Below are positions 1 to 5,175 of a stretch of DNA of 5,934 nt, piece after piece (the stretch's first letter is position 1; the number at the start of each line of letters is the position of its first letter). Both the position numbers and the translations under genes were made by a program. Source of the DNA: Candidatus Methanomethylophilaceae archaeon. GTDB lineage: Archaea; Thermoplasmatota; Thermoplasmata; Methanomassiliicoccales; Methanomethylophilaceae. The notes beneath the pieces are model-generated. The model ran no database searches. It had not been told where the DNA came from and saw nothing but the letters and a program-made list of their open reading frames with translations. The DNA lies in NCBI GenBank assembly GCA_011620825.1, contig WOYN01000046.1:1-5934 (forward strand), given 5' to 3'.

Positions 1-728
1 ACCATGCCGATGGCTTTCTTCACGTCCATCGGGAGCAGTCCGAAAGGCTCCGGTGTACCTGTTCCGGGCGCATATGCGGGATCGATGCCGTCTATATCCA
101 ACGTGACGTAGACGCGTTCGCTCTTCACACAGTCTAGCGCCTTCTCAACGGCACGTTCGATGCCGCTCTCCATTATCTTGTAGGAACTGATGAATGGAAC
201 GGGGTCGTCCCTGTCGATCTCCTCCCTTCCTACAGCCCTGACGCCGAGCACAAAAACGTTTTCAAGACCCAGATGCTCGGCGGCCCTCCGCATAACGCAT
301 GCATGGCTGAACGGTGTCCCCAGATACTCATCCCTGGAGTCAAGGTGAGCGTCGATAGAGATGAGCGCTGTGTCCTTCGGGAGGCTTCTGACAATAGGAA
401 TGTTAATGGAATGTTCTCCGCCGAGCGCGATGATGAACTTTTCATCCCTTATGGCAGGACCGACTGCGAATTCCACCTCCGAAAACATATCTTCGGGCAT
501 TACGAAATCGTCGACATTCCCATAATCATGTACGGTCGGGATATATTGGTTCAAGCCGTGCTCGAAGTGAAATTCTTCAAAATTATAGGAAGCCCGTCTT
601 ATCGCATTTGGGCCCTCCCGGGCCCCCGCTCTGAAGCATGCGGTGTGGTCGTACTGAACACCGAACAGGAAAGCACATGCTTCGCTGTATTCCGTCTCTG
701 CTCCGGCATACGAAAGCCCGAAAGGCAT
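1..728 (-). CDS. speB: Agmatinase (ureohydrolase family), C-terminus cut by window edge
   Basis: Cytosolic ureohydrolase expected to hydrolyse agmatine to putrescine and urea using a two-manganese centre. I translated the reverse strand from the ATG at 728-726 and obtained 242 codons without a stop before the window edge. All six family metal ligands are present: H106 in GGEHS, D126, H128 and D130 in DAHLD, and D211 and D213 in DIDGIDP. H142 in SHACVMRR matches the conserved active-site histidine, and the family signature continues as GTGTPEPFG (residues 222-230). Family members are usually about 280-300 residues, so roughly the last 40-50 are missing here. The start lies 10 nt after the eIF5A stop, so the two genes are probably co-transcribed; only a weak GGCTGAT element precedes the ATG. 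Other ureohydrolases (arginase, formimidoylglutamase, guanidinobutyrase) share these motifs, so agmatine as substrate is inferred from archaeal context. It may instead act on an agmatine-modified eIF5A intermediate, as proposed for haloarchaea. Confidence 0.9.
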   Translation of the reverse strand, partial: MPFGLSYAGAETEYSEACAFLFGVQYDHTACFRAGAREGPNAIRRASYNFEEFHFEHGLNQYIPTVHDYGNVDDFVMPEDMFSEVEFAVGPAIRDEKFIIALGGEHSINIPIVRSLPKDTALISIDAHLDSRDEYLGTPFSHACVMRRAAEHLGLENVFVLGVRAVGREEIDRDDPVPFISSYKIMESGIERAVEKALDCVKSERVYVTLDIDGIDPAYAPGTGTPEPFGLLPMDVKKAIGM

Positions 729-738
729 TTTATCAGCC

Positions 739-1116
739 TTACATCAGCTTATATCTGTTCATTGCCACGAGGTACATTACCTCCCCGCCCTCTTCCAGAG
801 TGCCGGTGTGGTCCTCGTTTATAGGCATGCTGAACGTCTCGAACGTCTCAAGGTCCATGATCTGAATCTCTCCGCCGTTCATTGTCAGGATCTGACCCTT
901 TCTCTTGTCGATGACAGGTACCTGGACCTTGGTGCCGACAGGTCCGAACAAGGACTTCTTGGCACCGGTGAAAATGCTCACAGCCTCGATGTTCGCCTTT
1001 GCGGATCCGTGTTTTCCCGGTTTGGATGTGCTGATCGAAGTGATTTTGCAAGGCTCATCGTCAATGTTGATGTAACGGCCCTCTTTGAGCTCTCTGATTT
1101 CTTTACTCTCCCACAT
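739..1116 (-). CDS. eif5A: Translation factor aIF5A/eIF5A (hypusine-containing)
   Basis: Archaeal homologue of eIF5A, the factor that helps ribosomes through stalling sequences and early elongation. The protein is 125 residues, normal for archaea. The N-terminal SH3-like domain carries the hypusination loop at residues 29-40 (STSKPGKHGSAK), with K35 in GKHG as the lysine expected to become hypusine. An OB-fold domain follows from about residue 70 to the end. I chose the ATG at 1116-1114 (MWESKEIREL) because an AGAGG Shine-Dalgarno lies 7 nt upstream and a TATA-like box at 1172-1181 places the transcription start near 1150. An in-frame ATG at 1167 would add 17 residues not expected for the family and would lie upstream of that transcription start. 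The gene ends in TAA and is followed after 10 nt by agmatinase, a functionally sensible partner because hypusine is built from polyamine precursors. Deoxyhypusine synthase is not in the window. Confidence 0.95.
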   Translation of the reverse strand: MWESKEIRELKEGRYINIDDEPCKITSISTSKPGKHGSAKANIEAVSIFTGAKKSLFGPVGTKVQVPVIDKRKGQILTMNGGEIQIMDLETFETFSMPINEDHTGTLEEGGEVMYLVAMNRYKLM

Positions 1117-1123
1117 AGGAATT

Positions 1124-1128
1124 CCTCT
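1124..1128 (-). promoter_or_regulatory. Shine-Dalgarno site for eIF5A
   Basis: On the minus strand AGAGG lies 7 nt before the ATG at 1116. It supports this start over the in-frame ATG at 1167. Confidence 0.6.
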
Positions 1129-1171
1129 GGTCAGCCAGTCGGCCGCCAATCTATTTCTCTCCGGCATGGGA

Positions 1172-1181
1172 GTATATAGAA
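1172..1181 (-). promoter_or_regulatory. TATA-like promoter of the eIF5A-speB unit
   Basis: On the minus strand the sequence reads TTCTATATAC, with a TATATA core at 1173-1178. With archaeal spacing of about 25 nt, transcription would start near 1150, giving a leader of about 35 nt that contains the Shine-Dalgarno site. Identified by eye only. Confidence 0.5.
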
Positions 1182-1227
1182 AACGGTCCTGACAGACTGC
1201 ATAGTACTGAGCCCCCGACGTCCTTTC

Positions 1228-1240
1228 AATTTAATATACT
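1228..1240. promoter_or_regulatory. AT-rich TATA-like element in the divergent intergenic region
   Basis: The element CAATTTAATATAC reads as TATA-like on both strands. On the plus strand it could give a transcript starting near 1262 with a leader of about 35 nt for the gene at 1298. On the minus strand it could be a second, more distal promoter for eIF5A. The closer boxes at 1172-1181 (minus) and 1268-1274 (plus) fit the expected distances at least as well, so its use is uncertain. Confidence 0.3.
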
Positions 1241-1267
1241 TTTCAAAGAGTAAGAACATAGGTCAAG

Positions 1268-1274
1268 TTTTAAT
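1268..1274 (+). promoter_or_regulatory. TATA-like box (TTTTAAT) for the prephenate-dehydratase-like gene
   Basis: TTTTAAT ends 23 nt before the ATG at 1298, the spacing expected if transcription starts at or very near the start codon. No well-placed Shine-Dalgarno precedes the gene (the GGGGG run at 1291-1295 is only 2 nt from the ATG), which agrees with a leaderless transcript. Confidence 0.4.
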
Positions 1275-1297
1275 CCATAATCTTTATCTCGGGGGCA

Positions 1298-1852
1298 ATG
1301 AAGAAGATTGGATACATGGGCATACCGCTCTCCAATTCGGAAAAGGCCGCACAGGTCATAGCCGGAAAAAGAAAGATCGATGCGGAACTGGTCCCTCTGG
1401 TCAGCTCGGAAGGGGTCGTGAGAGCGATCCTTTCAGGCAGCATAGATTATGGGGTCGTCGCAGTCAGGAACATGGTCGCAGGTCCGGTCCTCGAGACGGA
1501 GAAGGCGATGAAGCTGGGCAATGTACGGAACGTCGAAGAGTTCAGCATGCCGATCCACCACTGCGTTTTCATCAAGAGGAAGGGAGCAAAGATCTCTGCG
1601 GTCGCATCCCACGTACAGGCGCTGGGACAGACATACCGCAACATCAGCCGGTTATTTCCCGGCGTCGACAGGTTGGAGGTCGAGGACACGGCGCTCGCCG
1701 CAGAAATGCTTGCAGACGGAAGGCTTCCCGAAGATACGGCGGTCATATGCGGAATGGCGGCGGGGCTGCATTACGGTCTTGTCCTTCTGAAAGATAACGT
1801 AGAGGACGACCCGGACAACTTGACGGACTTTGCCCTCTTGGAATCCTGCTGA
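1298..1852 (+). CDS. Prephenate dehydratase-like protein, single PDT domain without ACT domain
   Basis: The 184-residue protein aligns by eye along the whole prephenate dehydratase (PheA) catalytic domain, a two-lobed periplasmic-binding-protein-like fold that converts prephenate to phenylpyruvate. Recognisable positions are the N-terminal glycine/serine loop GYMGIPLSNSEKAA (5-18), LVPLVSSEGV (31-40), DYGVVAVRN (50-58), PIHHC (85-89), SHVQALGQ (104-111), the TALAAEMLADG stretch (131-141), AAGLHYGLVLL (154-164) and NLTDF (174-178). Two signature motifs are altered. The usual ENS in the first lobe reads RNM (57-59), and the near-invariant C-terminal TRF reads TDF (176-178); the threonine is kept. 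The roughly 80-residue ACT domain that normally senses phenylalanine is absent: TGA follows soon after the TDF motif and no ACT-like sequence lies downstream. It sits directly upstream of shikimate-pathway genes on the same strand, pointing to aromatic amino acid metabolism. It may be an unregulated or divergent dehydratase, or a ligand-binding protein with changed specificity. Fold assignment is fairly sure; activity is not. Confidence 0.75.
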   Translation: MKKIGYMGIPLSNSEKAAQVIAGKRKIDAELVPLVSSEGVVRAILSGSIDYGVVAVRNMVAGPVLETEKAMKLGNVRNVEEFSMPIHHCVFIKRKGAKISAVASHVQALGQTYRNISRLFPGVDRLEVEDTALAAEMLADGRLPEDTAVICGMAAGLHYGLVLLKDNVEDDPDNLTDFALLESC

Positions 1853-1865
1853 GCGTTGATAAGTT

Positions 1866-1872
1866 TTTTAAT
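1866..1872 (+). promoter_or_regulatory. TATA-like box (TTTTAAT) upstream of aroB'
   Basis: A run of six T followed by AAT occupies 1864-1872, just after the stop of the preceding gene. Transcription would start near 1895, leaving a leader of about 40 nt before the preferred aroB' start at 1937, or about 15 nt before the alternative ATG at 1910. The T-run could also contribute to termination of the upstream gene. Confidence 0.4.
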
Positions 1873-1900
1873 GACATGCCTACATGGTTCCCGGCCGGTA

Positions 1901-1917
1901 TGTGATAAAATGTCACA
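1901..1917 (+). promoter_or_regulatory. Inverted repeat TGTGA-N7-TCACA, possible operator
   Basis: TGTGA (1901-1905) and TCACA (1913-1917) form a perfect 5-bp inverted repeat around a 7-nt spacer, and the flanks extend the symmetry partially. It lies just downstream of the transcription start expected from the TATA-like box, a usual place for an archaeal repressor site. No regulator gene is visible and short repeats arise by chance, so this is a candidate only. Confidence 0.25.
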
Positions 1918-1936
1918 CAGCGGGGGGACGAGCCAC

Positions 1937-2935
1937 ATGGAAAAAGAGATCTGGGTAAGGGCGGACCTTCCTGAATCCAAGGAGGACAGGAAAGAGATGC
2001 TCATCAATGCGATAGAATCGGGTATAACGGCAGCAATAGTCAGGCCGGAGGACTTCGATTTTTCTTCATTGGGCAAGATCAAGCTGATAACCGCCGGCGA
2101 CGACATTATGATCGTGGATATAAGCTCGCCCAAGGACCAGGAGAGGGCCATGTCGCTGGCAGGAAAATGCTCTGTGGTGGTGCTTTCGTCATCGGACTGG
2201 ACGATAATACCGCTGGAGAACCTGATTGCAAAGTTCTCGGGGACCGGCACCAGGGTGTTTGCCACCGCTTCGGACACGGAAAGTGCCAAACTATACCTGA
2301 AGACGATGGAGAAAGGCGTCGACGGGATAGTAGTCACAGTATCGGACCCCGATAAACTGAGGTCTTTCGCAGACCTCTTCACAAGGTCTTCGGACGTTGA
2401 GCTGTCCGAGGTCGAGGTAGTCAACGTTAAAAATATCGAGATGGGCGACCGGGTCTGTGTCGATACCGTAAGCATAATGGTCCCCGGAGAGGGAATGCTG
2501 ATCGGTTCCCAGGCCAACTGCCTGTTCTTGGTACAGTCGGAAAGCGAGGACAGCGGATACGTCGCGCCGAGGCCGTTCAGGGTTAACGCCGGAGCCGTGC
2601 ACGCGTACATCATGGCGCCTGAGGGAAAGACAAGGTACCTCGGGGAGCTGAAGTCCGGAGAGCCCGTGGCGATAGTCAACAGGGACGGCAGCACCAGGAT
2701 ATCGTCCGTTGGAAGATGCAAGATCGAGGCCAGGCCCATGGTCCTGGTGGAGGTGGCAGACGGCAAGAAACGTTACACCACTATCCTGCAGAACGCAGAG
2801 ACGGTCAAGCTGGTCTCTCCCGGAGGGGCGGTGTCTGTCACGGACATCAAACCGGGCGACAAGATACTCGCAAAAATAGAGAGCGGGGGCCGTCACTTCG
2901 GAATGAAGATAGATGAGACCCTGAGGGAAATCTGA
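1937..2935 (+). CDS. aroB': 3-dehydroquinate synthase II (archaeal type)
   Basis: Cytosolic enzyme of the archaeal shikimate route. It uses NAD+ to deaminate ADH oxidatively and cyclises the product to 3-dehydroquinate; it is unrelated to bacterial AroB. The 332-residue length fits the family. The highly conserved C-terminal half is easy to recognise: GDRVCVDTVSIM (170-181), PGEGMLIGS (183-191), LFLVQSESE (196-204), YVAPRPFRVNAGAVHAY (208-224), GKTRYLGEL (230-238), VGRCKIEARPM (258-268), LQNAET (284-289) and GGRHFG (317-322). The N-terminal half (MEKEIWVRAD onward) is more variable, as usual. I chose the ATG at 1937 because family members begin close to the xEIWVRAD segment and a G-rich stretch (1922-1927) lies upstream. 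An in-frame ATG at 1910 would add nine residues and overlaps an inverted repeat. The stop is 1 nt before the next gene, so translation is probably coupled. Confidence 0.93.
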   Translation: MEKEIWVRADLPESKEDRKEMLINAIESGITAAIVRPEDFDFSSLGKIKLITAGDDIMIVDISSPKDQERAMSLAGKCSVVVLSSSDWTIIPLENLIAKFSGTGTRVFATASDTESAKLYLKTMEKGVDGIVVTVSDPDKLRSFADLFTRSSDVELSEVEVVNVKNIEMGDRVCVDTVSIMVPGEGMLIGSQANCLFLVQSESEDSGYVAPRPFRVNAGAVHAYIMAPEGKTRYLGELKSGEPVAIVNRDGSTRISSVGRCKIEARPMVLVEVADGKKRYTTILQNAETVKLVSPGGAVSVTDIKPGDKILAKIESGGRHFGMKIDETLREI

Positions 2936-2936
2936 A

Positions 2937-4244
2937 ATGAAGATCTGCGCCTCCCTGGGCAGGCCATCGGATATCTTCGAGGCCTCGGATGCCGACATGG
3001 TAGAGATCAGGACGGACATATTCGGTTCGGTGCCCGACACTGGAGGCAAAGAGACAGTGGTGACGTTCAGGAACGGGTTCGATGCTTCCTTGCTGCCCGA
3101 GGGGTTTAACGGGATTATCGATGTAGGCACGGAAAAGCTACCCGACGTTCCCCTTAGGACGATATCTTCGATACACGATTTCGGCAAGACCCCTTCCGGC
3201 CAAGCGATATCCGTTATGCTCAATGCGATGTCTTCGGATATCTCCAAAGGAGCGTACATGGTAAGGGATTTCGTCGACCTTGCCAGCATCCTAGAGGCTT
3301 CCCGGGCTCTGAAGAAAGAGCACGTGCTTCTTGGAATGGGCCCTCTGGGCACCGTGACCAGGATACGTCAGAATATACTCGGCAACAGCTTCACATTCGC
3401 ATATGTCAGCGAACCCACCGCGCCGGGTCAGCTCAGCCTCCGGGAGATGAGGAGGCTGGGGGAAGACTGCATGATAACCGGGATCGTCGGAGATCCTTTG
3501 GAACGTTCCAGGTCACCGGCGATGCACGAGGCCGCGTTCGCCGAGAGCGGTATTTCAGGAAAATATCTGGCGTTCCGTTCTGCATCTTTGGAAAATATAG
3601 AGGACTGCATCAGAGGATACGATATCCGCGGGCTGAACGTCACGATACCTTACAAGGAAGCCATAATCGATCACCTGGACCTTCTGGATCATGATGCCGA
3701 GATGGCCGGTGCGGTGAATACCATAGTGAACACCTCGGGCAGGCTCAAAGGATACAATACCGACATAGACGGAATAGAGGCGGCATTCCTCAATACAAAG
3801 TGCCAGATAAGGGGAAGGAAGATGCTTCTCATGGGATCCGGAGGCGCAGCGAGGGCATGCATCATCGCAGCTCAGAGGAACGGCGCGGATGTCACCATAA
3901 CAGGCAGGAACGACCGTACCGTTTCACGCCTTTCGTCGGAATTCGGCATAGGTTCGGTTCCAAAAGGGTCCGCGGTACTTTCTGAATATGATGTCCTGGT
4001 GAACAGCACCCCCATAGGGATGTACGGCGGAGGCGATTACCCGGCAGATATCGGCGGCATCACTGAAAAACATACGGTCATGGACATGGTGTACGGTGTG
4101 GAGACCAAGCTCATAGCGGTAGCGAGGGGCAAAGGATGCAGGATAGCGACCGGGGAAGACATGTTGGCTATGCAAGGCGCGCGTGCCTTCGAGCTTTGGA
4201 CGGGCGTCAAGGGCATGTTCGAGACCATGAGGTCCAGGATATAA
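2937..4244 (+). CDS. aroDE: Bifunctional 3-dehydroquinate dehydratase (type I)/shikimate dehydrogenase
   Basis: A 435-residue fusion catalysing two consecutive steps: dehydration of 3-dehydroquinate to 3-dehydroshikimate, then reduction to shikimate. Residues 1 to about 172 are a compact type I dehydratase: E23 and R25 in VEIRTD, R45, H80 in SSIHDFGKTPS (catalytic histidine), K104 in DISKGA (Schiff-base lysine), the GMGPLGTVTRI segment (133-143) and APGQ (162-165). Residues from about 178 to the end are shikimate dehydrogenase: GDPLERSRSP (185-194) with the substrate-binding serines S191 and S193, NVTIPYK (234-240) with catalytic K240, GAVNT (258-262), YNTDIDG (273-279) with catalytic D276, the nucleotide-binding loop GSGGAAR (300-306), GRN (323-325) where NRT is usual, keeping R324 for NADPH, and GEDMLAMQGARAFELWTG (406-423). 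The linker is only a few residues. ATG follows the aroB' stop after 1 nt, with GAGGG at 2923-2927 as Shine-Dalgarno. Both active sites look intact. The domain order matches plant and chlamydial AroDE, but the dehydratase half is shorter than typical. Confidence 0.93.
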   Translation: MKICASLGRPSDIFEASDADMVEIRTDIFGSVPDTGGKETVVTFRNGFDASLLPEGFNGIIDVGTEKLPDVPLRTISSIHDFGKTPSGQAISVMLNAMSSDISKGAYMVRDFVDLASILEASRALKKEHVLLGMGPLGTVTRIRQNILGNSFTFAYVSEPTAPGQLSLREMRRLGEDCMITGIVGDPLERSRSPAMHEAAFAESGISGKYLAFRSASLENIEDCIRGYDIRGLNVTIPYKEAIIDHLDLLDHDAEMAGAVNTIVNTSGRLKGYNTDIDGIEAAFLNTKCQIRGRKMLLMGSGGAARACIIAAQRNGADVTITGRNDRTVSRLSSEFGIGSVPKGSAVLSEYDVLVNSTPIGMYGGGDYPADIGGITEKHTVMDMVYGVETKLIAVARGKGCRIATGEDMLAMQGARAFELWTGVKGMFETMRSRI

Positions 4245-4250
4245 TCGACC

Positions 4251-4262
4251 AGATTTTAATCT
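4251..4262 (+). repeat. Small inverted repeat AGATT-TT-AATCT downstream of aroDE
   Basis: AGATT and AATCT form a perfect 5-bp inverted repeat around TT, beginning 6 nt after the aroDE stop. It contains a TTTTAAT box like those upstream of other genes here, so it may be a distal promoter for aroA' as well as, or instead of, a weak hairpin before the following T-rich tract. Confidence 0.25.
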
Positions 4263-4279
4263 AATTGTATGCTGGCACG

Positions 4280-4296
4280 TTTGTTTGTCTGTTTTT
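4280..4296 (+). terminator. T-rich tract, probable intrinsic archaeal terminator after aroDE
   Basis: Thirteen of 17 bases are T, ending in a run of five. Archaeal RNA polymerase commonly terminates at such oligo-T stretches without a strong hairpin. It lies in the 112-nt gap between aroDE and the next gene, just before a new TATA-like box. Confidence 0.45.
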
Positions 4297-4320
4297 ATGC
4301 CGAGCCCGTTGTTAGCAAGC

Positions 4321-4327
4321 TTTAATA
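4321..4327 (+). promoter_or_regulatory. TATA-like box for the aroA'-aroA unit
   Basis: TTTAATA ends 29 nt before the ATG at 4357, placing transcription start near 4350 and a leader of only a few bases. No clear Shine-Dalgarno precedes the ATG, in keeping with a near-leaderless transcript. Confidence 0.45.
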
Positions 4328-4356
4328 GCGTATTGGATAATTAACAGGCGCTTACC

Positions 4357-5157
4357 ATGATGTTCGGAAAGAATGTTAGAATGGAAAGGATTATGGACAG
4401 GAAGACCGGGAACTGCGTCATAGTCCCGATGGACCATGGAATATCCATAGGGCCCACCGAGGGTCTCTACGATATGAAGGAAACCGTAGATGCCGTCGCA
4501 AACGGAGGGGCCACTGCAGTATTGATGCATAAGGGCCTGATCCGTTTCAGTCACCGTGCAAGCGGTTCGGACATCGGTCTGATATTACATCTTTCCGCAT
4601 CCACCGACATGGGCGATACGAACAACAGCAAAGTGCTGGTCGCCACCGTCTCAGAGGCGCTGAAGATGGGAGCGGATGCAGTATCGATGCACATAAACCT
4701 CGGGGCCGAGACGGAACCCGAAATGCTCAGAGACCTCGGTAACCTTTCAAGGGAGTGCGAGGAATGGGGGATGCCCCTGCTCGTCATGGCCTATCCCCGC
4801 GGACCGAAGATCAAGAATTCCTATGAACCCGAATATGTAGCTCACGGTGCCAGAGTGGCAACGGAGCTCGGTGCGGACATAGTGAAATGCAGCTATACCG
4901 GGGACGTGGATTCGTTCAGGGATATAGTCAGGGGCACGCTGGCCCCGGTCGTCATCGCAGGCGGGCCCAAGATGGCATCCGATTACGACATGCTCAGTAT
5001 GGTCAAGGACTCTCTGGAGGCGGGAGGTCGCGGCGTATCTATCGGCCGTAATATATTCCAGCACAAGGACGTGGAGGGAATCACCCGTGCCATATCCGAC
5101 ATAGTGCTCAGAGGCGCCAGCGTCGAAGAGGCGATGAAGAGCATAAAGAAGTTCTGA
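4357..5157 (+). CDS. aroA': 2-amino-3,7-dideoxy-D-threo-hept-6-ulosonate (ADH) synthase
   Basis: First committed enzyme of the archaeal shikimate route. A class I aldolase of the DhnA family condenses 6-deoxy-5-ketofructose 1-phosphate with aspartate semialdehyde to give ADH. The 266-residue TIM-barrel protein closely resembles, from memory, Methanocaldococcus MJ0400: RMERIMDR (8-15), [11 protein letters not shown] (23-33), [12 protein letters not shown] (105-116), YPRG (146-149), [12 protein letters not shown] (172-183), [10 protein letters not shown] (196-205) and [11 protein letters not shown] (226-236). The catalytic residues D26, Y146 and K177 (Schiff base) fall at a constant offset of 7 from MJ0400 D33, Y153 and K184. 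It could be annotated as fructose-bisphosphate aldolase, since homologues share the fold; adjacent DHQ synthase II and EPSP synthase genes make the aromatic role more likely. The start is ATG 4357 (the next codon is also ATG). It is followed after 18 nt by aroA. Confidence 0.92.
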   Translation: MMFGKNVRMERIMDRKTGNCVIVPMDHGISIGPTEGLYDMKETVDAVANGGATAVLMHKGLIRFSHRASGSDIGLILHLSASTDMGDTNNSKVLVATVSEALKMGADAVSMHINLGAETEPEMLRDLGNLSRECEEWGMPLLVMAYPRGPKIKNSYEPEYVAHGARVATELGADIVKCSYTGDVDSFRDIVRGTLAPVVIAGGPKMASDYDMLSMVKDSLEAGGRGVSIGRNIFQHKDVEGITRAISDIVLRGASVEEAMKSIKKF

Positions 5158-5164
5158 CAGGTCC

Positions 5165-5172
5165 GGTGAGAT
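5165..5172 (+). promoter_or_regulatory. Shine-Dalgarno site for aroA
   Basis: GGTGAGAT resembles the GGTGAT part of the archaeal anti-16S sequence and ends 3 nt before the GTG at 5176. An in-frame TGA at 5167-5169 rules out any earlier start, so this site supports GTG as initiation codon. Confidence 0.5.
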
Positions 5173-5175
5173 CAA

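Noticed and set aside
273..824. Plus-strand open frame of 183 codons over the agmatinase gene
   Set aside because: The minus strand here encodes agmatinase with all six metal ligands; the plus-strand product has no recognisable features.
1117..1167. Longer eIF5A starting at ATG 1167
   Set aside because: The 17 extra residues are not expected in the family and the ATG lies between the TATA-like box and the predicted transcription start. ATG 1116 has a good Shine-Dalgarno.
1853..1936. Possible frameshifted ACT domain after the PDT-like gene
   Set aside because: The 84 nt gap is far too short for an ACT domain, holds a TATA-like box, and no ACT-like sequence is readable in the following frames.
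1771..2766. Long open frame on the minus strand opposite the end of the PDT-like gene and aroB'
   Set aside because: Its translation is Ser/Thr-rich with no recognisable family and it lies opposite a strongly conserved DHQ synthase II. It is a shadow of codon bias.
3237..3275. Apparent loss of the Schiff-base lysine in the AroD domain (an arginine in AYMVRDF)
   Set aside because: Re-aligning DISKGAYM with the family DIVKIAVM pattern places K104 exactly at the catalytic position, so the active site is intact.
2291..3352. 353-codon open frame on the minus strand opposite aroB' and aroDE
   Set aside because: It overlaps two well-supported genes, has low-complexity Ser/Arg-rich composition and no family motifs.
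739..5157. No complete gene ends in TAG, which might hint at amber codons reserved for pyrrolysine
   Set aside because: Only five stops are visible (two TAA, three TGA). This is too few to conclude anything, and no in-frame TAG interrupts a gene here.
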